Counted from the first letter of the stretch, positions 1-9,661 are shown. The stretch is DNA of 64,000 nt from Deinococcus yavapaiensis KR-236 (GCF_003217515.1 NZ_QJSX01000004.1:274503-338502), one strand, 5' to 3'. A program made the numbers and translations. The notes: generated by a model not told the origin, from the sequence alone.

Positions 1-323
<323 letters not shown>

Positions 324-337
<14 letters not shown>

Positions 338-1238
338 CTGTGCTTCCAGGGTAGTGCGAACGGGTGTTAGGCGAAGCTTGATTTTTAGACAAATTGTCTA
401 AGTAGCGTCGCCAACATTCCAGGAGGTCGGAGGGAAGAACGTCGTCCGGAACGCGCCAACCCATCGACGCGGCGAGGAACGAGAGCAGGCGGGAAGGCTG
501 CTCCCCTGCCTCGCGAAGCGCCGTCACCGACGGCGCGCCGCCGCGCTTGGCGAGTCGCTCGCCGAAGGCGTCTTTCAGCAAGGGAACGTGCAGGTACCGA
601 GGCGTGGGGAGGTTCAGGGCGCCTTGCAGGGCAACGTGACGCGGCGTGCTGAGCCACAAGTCCTCGCCGCGCACGACGTCCGTGACGCCCGTCAGCGCGT
701 CGTCCACGACGACCGCGAGATGATAGGCGAAAGCCCCGTCCGAGCGCAAGAGCACGAAGTCTCCGACCTCCCGCGCCAGGTCTTGACACAGCGTTCCGAG
801 GCGAAGGTCGTGCGCGCAAGCCGTTTCGTTCGGCGCCCGCCAGCGCACGGCACCGCTTAACACGTCCTTGGCGCGGCACGTGCCGGGGTACACGAGTTCC
901 GCTCCGTGCGGCGCGCTCACCGCCTCGGCGATCTGCTTGCGGGTGCAGTCGCAGCGATACGTCTCGAGACGGCGAAGCGCGTCCTCGTAGAGGTCGCGCC
1001 GCTCGCTTTGCGTGAACTCCTCGTCCCAATCGAGGCCCAGCCACGTCAAGTCTCGCCGAATGCCGTCGTACGCCCAGGAGCGCACGCGGCCCGTGTCGAG
1101 GTCCTCGAAGCGCAGAAGGTGCCGCCCGCCAAGCGAACGAGAATGCAGCCAGGCGAACAAGGCCGTGCGAGCGTTGCCGAGGTGCATGGCGCCCGTCGGC
1201 GAGGGGGCGAAACGGCCGATCACGGTCGAGCCGGACAC
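324..1238 (-). CDS. gluQ: Glutamyl-Q tRNA(Asp) synthetase
   Basis: The product (304 aa from the GTG at 1238) is a stand-alone class I glutamyl-tRNA synthetase catalytic core without an anticodon-binding domain. This is the hallmark of GluQ/YadB, which attaches glutamate to queuosine in tRNA-Asp. The sequence IGRFAPSPTGAMHLGN holds the HIGH-like motif (HLGN, about residues 19-22). Cysteines in CDC (96-98) and in YPGTC (about 121) fit the zinc site, and the KMSKS-like loop reads LAKRG. The frame stays open further upstream, but homology begins at VIGRFAPSP, and a TACACT -10 element ends 6 nt before the GTG, which argues for a leaderless start here. It overlaps trpB by 14 bp. A GTG 15 nt further in (VIGRF) is an alternative start. 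Confidence 0.9.
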
Positions 1239-1244
1239 GCGGAA

Positions 1245-1250
1245 AGTGTA
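1245..1250 (-). promoter_or_regulatory. -10 element of leaderless gluQ
   Basis: TACACT lies 6 nt upstream of the GTG start of gluQ. No good -35 hexamer is visible at 16-18 bp. The spacing matches the leaderless layout seen repeatedly in this window. Confidence 0.6.
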
Positions 1251-1412
1251 GCGCGCCGAGGAGCGACCGTGGAAGTCGCTATCATCCCGAGCCCGGCGTG
1301 TCGTCCGACGGCGACCTCTTCCCGACGAACGTCGGGGCGAAGTCGCCTCGTCGCACTTGGAGAGCGCGGCCATGCCCGTCATGGATGTCGTGCCGCGGCA
1401 CGCGTGGGCGGC

Positions 1413-1441
1413 TTGACACGGCGGGCTGACGAGCCTACGGT
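1413..1441 (+). promoter_or_regulatory. Consensus sigma-70-type promoter for the FAD oxidoreductase
   Basis: TTGACA (1413-1418) and TACGGT (1436-1441) are separated by exactly 17 bp on the strand of the downstream FAD oxidoreductase. This would start transcription near 1448 and give a leader of about 65 nt. It is one of the few promoters in the window with a full -35 consensus. Confidence 0.65.
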
Positions 1442-1513
1442 TGACGGGCCGTCCGCGCCCTGTTTGTGCTTTCGATCGTCCCGCCCACCGAGGCGAACTT
1501 TCCCCGAGGTCCG

Positions 1514-4477
1514 ATGAACGCGAAACCACCCGAGTCTGCCCGAGCCATCCTTCTCACCGCCGTCCCCGCCGACTTGCTGGTGGTCGGCGGCGGGCTCGCG
1601 GGCATCGCCGCCGCCATGAGCGCCGCGCGAAGAGGCGCGAGCGTCGTCCTGACCGAGGAGCACACGATGCTGGGCCGCGAGCTCTTCCCCACCTTGCGCC
1701 CGTGGTTGGACTCGCGAGCCTTGAAGCGGCTCGACGTGCTGCTCGGCGGGCTCAGCGACGTGGCCGTCACGTTCGGGGGCGAAGCGGCCCTCGTGCCCGA
1801 CGCCTTCAAAATCGCCTTGGAAGACCGCCTGCTCGACGCGGGCGTTCGCCTCTTGTACGGGCTGCGTCCCGTCGAGCGGCGAGGAAGCGGACCGTTCGAA
1901 ATCGCGTTCGCCTCGAAGCAGGGTCTGCTCGCCGTTCGCGCCCGCCGTCTCGTGGACGCCACGCCGCGCGCCGACCTCGCCGCGTGGAGCGTTCCGGACC
2001 TTCGAAGCCCGCTCGCCTCGGCGCGCCGAACGGTAGAGTTCACGGGCGCCGACTTGAACGCCGTGACGCCCGGCGTCCTCGCCGTTCCGGAAGCGCTTTC
2101 CCCCGACGTGCGCGTTCACCTCGGTGCGGCCCGGAGCGGACACGTTTTGATCGAGCACGTCGTCGAGCCACCGTTCGAAGGCACCTCGTCGAACGACTTC
2201 GAGCTTCACGCTCGGAGCGCATCGTTCGCGCTCGCACGTTGGCTGTGCGCCCACCACCCGGCCTTCGTGCAAGCGCGTGTCACGGGCACGTCCCTGGAGC
2301 TCACGGCGCCGCCCGCTCGGCACTTGCACGAGCCGGCGTTTCGTCATCCCGACGGCTTTTGGGTGACCGCAACGGCCCCGAGGCTACCCGGCGAGGACGC
2401 CGAGCAACTCGCCGCGCTCGCCGAACTCGGCTGGAGCGTCGGCGAGCGCGCGTGGGACGAAACGCCACCGGAAGTTCCCGGCGAGGTCCGCCACCGCCCG
2501 CTCGTCCGATCGGCACGCGTGGACGTCCTCGTGATCGGCGGAGGCACGAGCGGAACGGCCGCCGCGATCGGCGCGGCGAGGCGCGGCGCAAGCGTCCTGT
2601 TGGCGGACATGAACATGGGGTTGGGTGGAGCGGGCACCCTCGGCGGCGTCGACAGTTACTGGTTCGGGCGGCGCGGCGGCTTCAATGCCGAAGTGAGCGC
2701 TTGGACGCAAGAGCAGCAGGCCTGGATGAACTGGCCGAGCGGCGCGAAGTGGAACGTGGAAGCCAAGATGTTCGCCCTGACCGATCACGCTCGCCGAGAA
2801 GGCGTGGACGTCGTGTTGGGCGCGCTGCACCTGTGGCCGATCCTCGGGCCGGACGGCCGCGTGCGCGGCGCGCGGCTCTCGACACGCGACGGCCTGCTGG
2901 ACGTGACCGCCGACATCACCGTCGACGCGACGGGGGACGCGGACGTCGCGGTTGCCGCCGGAGCCGAGGCGACGTACGGCTCGCTCCGCGAAGGCGTCAC
3001 GATGTGGTACTCGCTCGCGCCGCATCCGAGACCGGGCTTGACGAAGAACAACTTCACCAGCAACGTCGACGTGGGTGATCCCGACGATTACACGCGCGCC
3101 ATCCTCAGCGGACGGCGCCGCGTCGTCGGGCACGACCACGGGCCGTACGTCGCGCCACGCGAAACGCGGCACGTCCTGGGCGAGGCGCGCCTGACACTTA
3201 CCGACCAGCTCACGCGGCGCCGCTGGCGCGACGTCGTGAACGTCCACTTCTCCAATCACGACGTCAAAGGGCATGCGACGTCCGATTGGCTGCGCTTGGG
3301 GTTGATTCCGCCGAACCTCGAAGTGGAAATTCCCTACCGCGCGCTCGTTCCGCTCGGACCGGACGGCCTGCTCGTCACGGGCAAGGCGATCTCCGCCGAG
3401 CACGACGCGCTTCCCGCCATTCGCATGCAAGCCGACTTGGAAAACCTCGGCTTCGCGTGCGGCGTCGCGGCGGCCCTGTGCGTGACGAAGAAGGTCGAAC
3501 CCCGCCACCTGAGGGTGGAGGAGCTTCAACGTGTCCTCGTGGACCTCGGCGCCCTCGCGCCCTCCGTGCTGGAACGCTCGGTGAACGAGCACGACGTCGC
3601 GGACGCTTCGACGTGGCCGTCGATCGTCGCGTCCTTCGACGACGCGGTGCAACCGTACGAGCTTTCGTTCAAGGAGTTCCACGAGGTGTGGCGAGGCCCC
3701 ATTCCTTTCGTGCAAGCGTGCACGGCCGGACCCGGCATTCTCCCGCTGCTTCGCGCGCACTTGTCGCCGAGCTTTCGAGGGCGCGTGTGGGCGGCGCGCG
3801 CCCTTGCGTGGTACGGCGACCGCGCCGCGACACCCGTGCTGCTCGAAGCGATCGACGCTCGGCTCGCCTCTGCTTCGAACGGCACGCTGCCTCACCGCGT
3901 TCCGATGCCGTTCACCCAGGCGTCGCCGGACCACGCCGCCATGCCCGACCTCGCCTATCTCTTGCACGCCCTCGCGCTCACGCGAGACGAACGCTCGATC
4001 GGCGTCCTGCACCGAATCGTGGACCGCCTCGACCCGACCGACGAGCGACTGCGCGATCACACGAGCGGCCTGTTTCACTACGTCGACGCGGTGTGCGACG
4101 TGTGCGAGCGGCTCGGCGATCCACGCTGCCTGTCCGTCCTCGCACGGTTGCGCGCCCATCCGTTCCTGCGCGGTCACGTCACGACGACCGCCGTGCAGCC
4201 CGACTTCTTTCTGGAGCGGCTCGCGCACATGGAGCTCCTGATCAACCGCGCCGCCGCCCGTTGCGGGGACGCCGACGGCGCGCGAACCTTGATCGAGTAC
4301 CTGGACGACCCGCGTCGTCCGCTCGCCCGCCACGCCCGAAGAGAGCTGACGGCGCTCGCGGGCGAGGACCTCGGGCCGGGCCGCGAGGCGTGGAGGCGCT
4401 GGATCTCGGACCGGGCGCGCCTCGATCCTCGCCCTTGGCGAGACGCGCGCTCGCCGTCGAGGGCGGTGAGCGCTTGA
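1514..4477 (+). CDS. Large FAD-dependent oxidoreductase with two Rossmann modules
   Basis: The 987-residue protein carries two dinucleotide-binding fingerprints. One is near the N terminus (VVGGGLAGIAAAMSAARRGA, GGGLAG at 25-30) and one begins the central part (VIGGGTSGTAAAIGAARRGA, GGGTSG at 342-347). The second is followed by GLGGAGTLGG and resembles the FAD_oxidored family (PF12831-type). Residues from about 730 onward look helical and repetitive (for example RVWAARALAWYGDRA), like a HEAT-type scaffold. There is no signal peptide, so it is probably cytoplasmic; the substrate is unknown. The chosen ATG has GAGG upstream and follows a consensus promoter; an ATG at 1466 is in frame but adds an unlikely leader. 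It is convergent with a sulfatase gene 7 bp away, which hints at breakdown of a sulfated compound (inference only). Confidence 0.75.
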   Translation: MNAKPPESARAILLTAVPADLLVVGGGLAGIAAAMSAARRGASVVLTEEHTMLGRELFPTLRPWLDSRALKRLDVLLGGLSDVAVTFGGEAALVPDAFKIALEDRLLDAGVRLLYGLRPVERRGSGPFEIAFASKQGLLAVRARRLVDATPRADLAAWSVPDLRSPLASARRTVEFTGADLNAVTPGVLAVPEALSPDVRVHLGAARSGHVLIEHVVEPPFEGTSSNDFELHARSASFALARWLCAHHPAFVQARVTGTSLELTAPPARHLHEPAFRHPDGFWVTATAPRLPGEDAEQLAALAELGWSVGERAWDETPPEVPGEVRHRPLVRSARVDVLVIGGGTSGTAAAIGAARRGASVLLADMNMGLGGAGTLGGVDSYWFGRRGGFNAEVSAWTQEQQAWMNWPSGAKWNVEAKMFALTDHARREGVDVVLGALHLWPILGPDGRVRGARLSTRDGLLDVTADITVDATGDADVAVAAGAEATYGSLREGVTMWYSLAPHPRPGLTKNNFTSNVDVGDPDDYTRAILSGRRRVVGHDHGPYVAPRETRHVLGEARLTLTDQLTRRRWRDVVNVHFSNHDVKGHATSDWLRLGLIPPNLEVEIPYRALVPLGPDGLLVTGKAISAEHDALPAIRMQADLENLGFACGVAAALCVTKKVEPRHLRVEELQRVLVDLGALAPSVLERSVNEHDVADASTWPSIVASFDDAVQPYELSFKEFHEVWRGPIPFVQACTAGPGILPLLRAHLSPSFRGRVWAARALAWYGDRAATPVLLEAIDARLASASNGTLPHRVPMPFTQASPDHAAMPDLAYLLHALALTRDERSIGVLHRIVDRLDPTDERLRDHTSGLFHYVDAVCDVCERLGDPRCLSVLARLRAHPFLRGHVTTTAVQPDFFLERLAHMELLINRAAARCGDADGARTLIEYLDDPRRPLARHARRELTALAGEDLGPGREAWRRWISDRARLDPRPWRDARSPSRAVSA

Positions 4478-4484
4478 GAAGGCG

Positions 4485-5942
4485 TCAGGACTTCGGGCGC
4501 TCGTAGAGAACGGCGTCGGGCGACGGGCGGTATTTCCAAGCGGACGCGTCGCGCGTCGCCGCCGCGATCAGAAGGCGTTCGTGCTGTCCGCGCACGATTC
4601 GCTCTCGCAGTTCGGACACGTCGAGGCCTGCCAGCAAGGCCGCCTGCAATTCCTCGCGCACGATGGCGTACGCCGAGTCGGACGCGAGGTCGCGTTGCTC
4701 GTACGGGTCCGCTTGAAGGTCGAACAACAGCGGGGCCTGCTCGTGCACGTACACGAATTTGAAGCGGCCCGCGCGCAGCATCAGCATGGGCTCGACGGTG
4801 CCCTCGGAAAAATACTCGGACACCGCGAAGTCCTTCCACGGCCCGCCGCTTCCCGAAAGAAGCGGCTTCAAACTTCCGCCGTCGGCGTCACTGGGCGCTT
4901 CGACTTCGGCGAGGTCGAGCAACGTGGCCGTGAGGTCCACCAGCGACACGACTTCGGAGCGGCGCGCGGGCGCGAACGTCGAGGGCCGCGACACGATCAG
5001 CGGAACTTTCGCGGCGCCGTCGTAGAAGGTGCGCTTGAACCACATGCCGTGTTCGCCGAGCATCTCACCGTGGTCGCTCGTGAACACGACGAGGGTGTCG
5101 CCGAGTCCCACGCGGTCGAGTTCGGCCAGCAGGCGTCCGACGATGCTGTCCACGTAACTGACGGCGGCGTAGTACGCGCGCCTCGCTCGCAAGGTCTCCT
5201 CGGGCGTCAGTGGAAAGCGGTCCGCCTCGTGGTGAATCTGAATCCAGCGGTTGAAAGGATGCAGGTCTTCGTCGTGCGCCTCCACGTTCGGCGGCGCGAC
5301 GGGGCGGTCCTCGTACGCCGCCCAGTACGGCTCGGGCGTCAGGAACGGATCGTGCGGATGGCTGAACGACGCGCACAGGAAGAACGGTGCGTCCTCCAAG
5401 GCGAGGCGCCTGAGGCGCGCGAGCGTGTGGTGCAGCACCTCCTCGTCGTATGCGAGCTGCAAGCTCCACGGGCGCACGGGCGGGTAGCGCAGGCGCTGAA
5501 CGCTCGTTCCGGGATTGGGGTAAGGGCCGCGCGTCCAGTCGGGCGTCAACTCGAAGCCCGTCGGCGAGATGTCGGGCGTGAGGCGCTCGCGAAAGCCGTG
5601 AAGTTGATCCGGCCCGACGAAGTGCATCTTGCCCGACAAGATCGTCGTGTACCCCGCGAGGTTCAAGCGGTGCGCGAACGTCGGGAGACTCGCCGGGAAT
5701 TCCGAACCGTTGTCGAAGGCGTTCGTGTGTCGCACGAGACGGCCGGTCATGAACGACACGCGCGACGACACGCAGATCGGCGAGTTGCAGTAGGCGTGGT
5801 CGAAGGCGACGCCGCGCCGCACGAGCGCGTCGAGGTTCGGCGTGAGAACGGTCGGGTGTCCCAGCGCGCCAATGACGTCGTGCGCCATCTGATCGACCAT
5901 GATCACGAGGATGTTCGGCTTGTTGACGCTCACCCTTGACAT
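4485..5942 (-). CDS. Type I sulfatase (alkaline phosphatase superfamily)
   Basis: The 485-residue product begins with NILVIMVDQM, the metal-binding strand of sulfatases. It contains CVSSR at residues 57-61 followed by SFMTGR, which matches the C-x-(P/A/S)-S-R signature whose cysteine becomes formylglycine. FTSDHGEMLGEHG supplies the later metal ligands. The overall pattern is closest to arylsulfatase/choline-sulfatase-like enzymes. No signal peptide is visible, so a cytoplasmic location is likely. A formylglycine-generating enzyme would be needed and is not in this window. The gene follows the SPFH gene on the same strand, and its ribosome-binding site falls in one arm of a hairpin at 5948-5974. 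Its substrate is not determinable from sequence. Confidence 0.88.
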   Translation of the reverse strand: MSRVSVNKPNILVIMVDQMAHDVIGALGHPTVLTPNLDALVRRGVAFDHAYCNSPICVSSRVSFMTGRLVRHTNAFDNGSEFPASLPTFAHRLNLAGYTTILSGKMHFVGPDQLHGFRERLTPDISPTGFELTPDWTRGPYPNPGTSVQRLRYPPVRPWSLQLAYDEEVLHHTLARLRRLALEDAPFFLCASFSHPHDPFLTPEPYWAAYEDRPVAPPNVEAHDEDLHPFNRWIQIHHEADRFPLTPEETLRARRAYYAAVSYVDSIVGRLLAELDRVGLGDTLVVFTSDHGEMLGEHGMWFKRTFYDGAAKVPLIVSRPSTFAPARRSEVVSLVDLTATLLDLAEVEAPSDADGGSLKPLLSGSGGPWKDFAVSEYFSEGTVEPMLMLRAGRFKFVYVHEQAPLLFDLQADPYEQRDLASDSAYAIVREELQAALLAGLDVSELRERIVRGQHERLLIAAATRDASAWKYRPSPDAVLYERPKS

Positions 5943-5947
5943 GGTAA

Positions 5948-5974
5948 CCCCCTCTCCCGCGAGGTGAGAGGGGG
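5948..5974 (-). promoter_or_regulatory. Hairpin ending 5 nt before the sulfatase start
   Basis: A perfect 9-bp stem (CCCCCTCTC with GAGAGGGGG) and a 9-nt loop sit between the SPFH stop and the sulfatase ATG. On the coding strand the 3' arm contains the purine-rich Shine-Dalgarno candidate (GAGG, 8 nt before ATG), so folding could hide it. There is no U-run, so a simple intrinsic terminator is less likely. Confidence 0.5.
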
Positions 5975-5994
5975 CGGGGCCGTGACGAGGAGGA

Positions 5995-7281
5995 TCAGTC
6001 GTTGGCCACGGGCGTCAGGATCGTCTTCGAGTCGTCGTGCGAGCTCGACTTCAGGGCGCCGAGAAGGTTCACGCCCGTGGCGTTTTCCACTTGCTCCATG
6101 AGGCTCACGATGCCCGCCGGAAGGTTCGTGAGGGCGCTGCGGTAACCGCTGCCGCTGCCCGAGTCGATGACGCTGAGCTTGTCGATCTGCACTTCGCGCA
6201 CGCTCTTGGCGAACTCCTCCACGATGCCGGGCAGCATGTTGAGGACGTAGGCGCGCTCGCCCTCGGCGCCCGCGTTGCGAAACGCCTCGGCCATGAGGCG
6301 CACCGCTTCGGCCTTCGCGCGGCCTTCCTCGATGATCGGCGCGGCCGCCGCTTGCGCCTCGAGCAGCTTCGCTTCCCGCTGAGCGCGCGCCGGAGCCACG
6401 ACGTCCGCTTCGAAGCGCTTTTGGTTGAGGATGATGCGTTCGGTTTCCAGAGCCTGCTCGGCGAGGACCTTGGCGCGTTGACCCGCGACTTGCGCCTCGT
6501 TCTCCTTCGACACGGCGACGGCGCTGAGTTCCGCTTGACGCACGCGCAACTTGTTCTGCTCTTCGATGATCGCTTGCTGCGCGACGGCCTGCGCGACTTG
6601 GGCGCGTTGCTGGCTGCGCGCCTCGGCTTCGGTCGCCTCGGCGCCGCGCTCGGCTTCGGCGACGCGCGCCTCCTTGAGCACCTCGGCGGTCTTGCGGCGT
6701 CCGATCGAATCGAGGTAGCCGCTGGAATCCGAGACGTTTTGGATCTTGAGGGTGTCGAGTTGCATGCCGAGCTTGCCCATGTCGTGCTCGGCTTCCTCGA
6801 TGAGGGCCTCGGCGAAGCGCAGGCGGTCTTGGTTGATCTCCTCGGGCGTGAGGGTCGCGACGATGCCGCGCAAGTTGCCTTCGAGCGTGTCACGCACGAT
6901 GATCGTCACCTCGTCGCGCTTCACGTCCAAGAAGCGCTCGATGGCGTTCGAGAGATAAGGTTCGTGCGCGTTGATCTTGACGTTGGCGACGGCGTGAATC
7001 GTGAGGGGAATGCCGCCTTTCGAGTAGGCGTTTTGGATCTTGAGGTCGAGCGGGATCGTCGTGAGGTCGATCCAACCCGCGCGTTCGATGGCCGGGAAGT
7101 ACGTGGCGCGCCCGCCGCGAATGATGCGGTACCCGACCGAGTTTCCGCTGGCGTCGCGGCTTCGCCGACCCGCGAGCACGAGCACCTTGTTGGGCGGCAC
7201 GATGATGAGGAAGCTGCGGATGATGACCAACAAGACGATGAAGCCGAGCAAAACGAGGCCGAACAGAATCATGACTTCCAT
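5995..7281 (-). CDS. SPFH/flotillin-like membrane protein
   Basis: The 428-residue product has one hydrophobic segment at its N terminus (ILFGLVLLGFIVLLVIIRSF). An SPFH (stomatin/prohibitin/flotillin) domain follows, and then a long Ala/Glu/Gln-rich coiled coil from about residue 190 to 340 with AEAERGAEATEAEARSQ and similar repeats, as in flotillins. Flotillins scaffold membrane microdomains and act at the inner face of the membrane. The ATG at 7281 is preceded by GGAGGA at a good distance; an in-frame codon 27 nt upstream (7308) lacks such a site. The hairpin at 5948-5974 separates it from the sulfatase gene downstream. A partner NfeD protein is not visible nearby. Confidence 0.85.
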   Translation of the reverse strand: MEVMILFGLVLLGFIVLLVIIRSFLIIVPPNKVLVLAGRRSRDASGNSVGYRIIRGGRATYFPAIERAGWIDLTTIPLDLKIQNAYSKGGIPLTIHAVANVKINAHEPYLSNAIERFLDVKRDEVTIIVRDTLEGNLRGIVATLTPEEINQDRLRFAEALIEEAEHDMGKLGMQLDTLKIQNVSDSSGYLDSIGRRKTAEVLKEARVAEAERGAEATEAEARSQQRAQVAQAVAQQAIIEEQNKLRVRQAELSAVAVSKENEAQVAGQRAKVLAEQALETERIILNQKRFEADVVAPARAQREAKLLEAQAAAAPIIEEGRAKAEAVRLMAEAFRNAGAEGERAYVLNMLPGIVEEFAKSVREVQIDKLSVIDSGSGSGYRSALTNLPAGIVSLMEQVENATGVNLLGALKSSSHDDSKTILTPVAND

Positions 7282-7365
7282 GGTGTCCTCCGTGGACGAC
7301 GGCCCCAACGCGAACAGGGGCTTTCCTCACAATACGAGGTTCCGCGTCTCGAAGTTGCCTGACTT

Positions 7366-7671
7366 CTAGCCTCCCAGAAGCTTGGCGAGGGCGGGCAAGT
7401 AGCCGCGCACGAGGTACACCAGCGCCAAGCCCACGAGGGCGAGCAGCGCGGCCACGGCGAGGCGACGGTCGTCGCGCCAATGCACGAGCACGACCGTGAC
7501 GGCGGCCACGACGGGCGTGAGCAGCAACGCCAGCACGCCAATCTGCTCGAGGGCGGGCACGAACAGCCCCAGCGCGAGGAGCGTCACGACGATCCAGAAG
7601 GCCGTCGGGTAGAGCCTCGGCGGCAAGACGGGCTTCGCCACCGAGTTGGTCTTGTGCTGAGGTGCGCTCAT
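7366..7671 (-). CDS. DUF1634-type small membrane protein
   Basis: The 101-residue product has three predicted membrane segments (around FWIVVTLLALGLFVPALEQI, VLALLLTPVVAAVTVVLVHW and AVAALLALVGLALVYLV). Genes of the DUF1634 family are usually found next to TauE/SafE permeases. Here the ATG overlaps the permease stop in ATGA, which indicates translational coupling. The pair probably forms one transport unit for an anion such as sulfite or a sulfonate; the substrate is inferred only from the family. An ATG 15 nt upstream is in frame but would extend into the permease gene. Confidence 0.75.
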   Translation of the reverse strand: MSAPQHKTNSVAKPVLPPRLYPTAFWIVVTLLALGLFVPALEQIGVLALLLTPVVAAVTVVLVHWRDDRRLAVAALLALVGLALVYLVRGYLPALAKLLGG

Positions 7672-8420
7672 CGCAGATGCTCCCACAGAAGTTGCAGCGC
7701 CGTGAACACCAGCAGGGCCGAGAAGAAGAGCTTGAGCCGGTTGGCGGAAATGCGCTGCTGCAAACTCGCCCCGAGGCGGGCGCCCACCAAGACGCCGAGC
7801 GCGACCGTTCCGGCGAGGCGCACGTCGAGCAGTCCGCCCGCTTGATACACGATGGCGTTGCCGACCGCCGTCAAGCCCATGATGAAGGTGCTCGTCGCGA
7901 TGGCTTCGCGAATCGGGATGCCCGCGAGCAAGTTCATGACGGGCACCTGCACCGTTCCGCCCCCGATGCCGAGCAGGCCGGACATGATTCCGGCGAAGGT
8001 CATGGCGGGCAGCACGAGACGCGACTGGCTTTCGCGTTCCTCGTCGACGCGGCGAATGCCCTTGACGAGGTTGTACGCCGAGTACAGCAGCAAGGCGGCG
8101 AACACGAGCGCGACGATGCGCTCGGGCAAGACCAGCCCGAGCACCGAGCCGAGCACGCCCCCGACGATCGTGTACGGCGAGAGCAGGTACCCGATGCGCG
8201 CGCGCACGAGGCCTCGCTGCAAGTACGCGGCGGCGCCGCTGAGACCGACGGCGAGCACGCCGATTTGAGAGGCGGCGACCGCTTGCTGGATGGTGATGTC
8301 ACGTCCGAACAGAGGCAAGACGAACTCCAAGGCGGGAACGACGACGACGCCACCCCCCAAACCGAGGATGGCGCCGAGCACCCCTGCGAACAGACCGATG
8401 GCGAGAACGGCGAGGGTCAC
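7668..8420 (-). CDS. TauE/SafE family permease
   Basis: The 250-residue integral membrane protein has about eight hydrophobic segments. It shows the duplicated glycine-rich motifs of TauE/SafE permeases (GAILGLGGGVVVVPALEF near the N terminus and GLLGIGGGTVQVPVMNLL in the second half). Members export or import sulfite, sulfoacetate and related anions. The start is a GTG at 8420, preceded by a TAGGCT -10 element 7 nt upstream, so a leaderless transcript is likely. It shares an ATGA overlap with the downstream DUF1634 gene. Confidence 0.88.
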   Translation of the reverse strand: MTLAVLAIGLFAGVLGAILGLGGGVVVVPALEFVLPLFGRDITIQQAVAASQIGVLAVGLSGAAAYLQRGLVRARIGYLLSPYTIVGGVLGSVLGLVLPERIVALVFAALLLYSAYNLVKGIRRVDEERESQSRLVLPAMTFAGIMSGLLGIGGGTVQVPVMNLLAGIPIREAIATSTFIMGLTAVGNAIVYQAGGLLDVRLAGTVALGVLVGARLGASLQQRISANRLKLFFSALLVFTALQLLWEHLR

Positions 8421-8427
8421 GTCGCGA

Positions 8428-8433
8428 AGCCTA
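8428..8433 (-). promoter_or_regulatory. -10 element of leaderless TauE/SafE gene
   Basis: TAGGCT ends 7 nt before the GTG start at 8420; no convincing -35 element is visible. Confidence 0.55.
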
Positions 8434-8458
8434 TCACGCTCGCCTTCGCCGCGAACGT

Positions 8459-9655
8459 TCAGCGATCGGCGAACTCGCGCACGGTCGTGACGCCCGCCTC
8501 CAGCGTGATATCGCGCCCTTGCAACAAGGCGTCGCGGTCGAGCTTCACGTCACGGTCGGGCGTCACGAAAGCGTCCATGAGCTGCCCGCTCGTTCCGACG
8601 GCCTTGCTCGTCGTGACGGACAGCATCGAGCCGTCGCTGAGGTCGTACAAGCCCACGGCGGAGTTCATGACGCCCGCCGTCCGAGCGCCGACGATCGTCG
8701 CACCGAGCTTTTGCATGGAAAGCGCGAAGATCTCGCCGCACGACGCGGTCCGCTCGGACACCAGCACGGCGACGCGCGCCGGATTCGGAGCGCTCACGTC
8801 CCCCAAGCGCTCCACGAGGTGTCCGTTCACGGCGAGGCTCCCGTCCTTGGCGCGGTAACGGGTGACGCGGCGGTCGCTTTGCAAGTCGTGCGTCACCTCG
8901 CCGAAGGCGGACGCGGCGAGCAAGCACTCGTCGAGGTTCCCGCCGCCGTTGGCGCGCACGTCCACGACGAGCGGAGTACGCGCGTCGAGGCCGCGCAGCG
9001 TCTTGAAGAACGCCGAGGCGGTGCCCTCGCTCAGAAAGGTCGGAATGTTGACGACGTTGACGCCCTTCACGACGCGAAGCGTCGGAAAGTCTCGGGCGGG
9101 CAGCAGGTCGGGCTTCAGCGTGACGGTGCGACCTTCCCCGAGCGCCAACGTGACGGCGCCCGCGTCCTCGGCGACGGCGAGGTTCGTGCTCGTCGCGTCG
9201 AGCCCGTTGATGGCCGTGACGACCGCGCCGACGTCGAGCTTCGCTCGATCGGCGGGCGAGTCGGGGCGCACGTAACCGATCATGGAGGCGCCTCCGCCGA
9301 TCGGCACGAGGCGCACGCCGATTCGCGCGACGTCCGTGCCGTTCATCTCGGCGCGGGCGCGCTTCGCGGCGCTGGGAGGACGCAAATTCGTGTGTTTGTC
9401 GGCGAACTTCGCGACGAGGTCCTGAGCGACCGCCCGACCGGTGTCGATGGAGCAAGCGGCCGCTTCGGCGCACTTCGCGTCGAGTTCCGCGCGTGCTTGC
9501 TCGCTCAGCGTGACGGGATCGACCTTGGAAGGCCCGCCGTAGAAGCGCAGAAGGCGTGTGACTTCCGACAGGAAGTCCGAGGCGGGCGACGCGAACGTCG
9601 CGCCGGAGGCGAGCAGGGAAACGGAGCCGAGAACGACGAAGGCACGGAAGCGCAC
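8459..9655 (-). CDS. Secreted S41 family (tail-specific type) serine peptidase
   Basis: The 398-residue product starts with a signal peptide (FRAFVVLGSVSLLASGATFA), then a helical region, a PDZ-like domain (about residues 108-185) and the S41 core. VDVRANGGG (231-239) is the strand preceding the active site, and TASCGEIFA places the catalytic serine at about residue 305. The usual FGKG lysine of tail-specific proteases is not obvious; the corresponding loop reads GARTAG. It therefore resembles the Tricorn-core or interphotoreceptor-type branch rather than classical CtpA. It probably acts in the envelope. The GTG start is supported by a full promoter whose -10 ends 6 nt before it. Confidence 0.83.
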   Translation of the reverse strand: MRFRAFVVLGSVSLLASGATFASPASDFLSEVTRLLRFYGGPSKVDPVTLSEQARAELDAKCAEAAACSIDTGRAVAQDLVAKFADKHTNLRPPSAAKRARAEMNGTDVARIGVRLVPIGGGASMIGYVRPDSPADRAKLDVGAVVTAINGLDATSTNLAVAEDAGAVTLALGEGRTVTLKPDLLPARDFPTLRVVKGVNVVNIPTFLSEGTASAFFKTLRGLDARTPLVVDVRANGGGNLDECLLAASAFGEVTHDLQSDRRVTRYRAKDGSLAVNGHLVERLGDVSAPNPARVAVLVSERTASCGEIFALSMQKLGATIVGARTAGVMNSAVGLYDLSDGSMLSVTTSKAVGTSGQLMDAFVTPDRDVKLDRDALLQGRDITLEAGVTTVREFADR

Positions 9656-9661
9656 GTCTTC

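Noticed and set aside
2384..4333. A 649-codon open frame on the minus strand opposite the FAD oxidoreductase
   Set aside because: High GC content keeps antisense frames open. The frame has Arg/His/Val-rich composition with no family motifs, whereas the plus-strand protein has clear FAD signatures.
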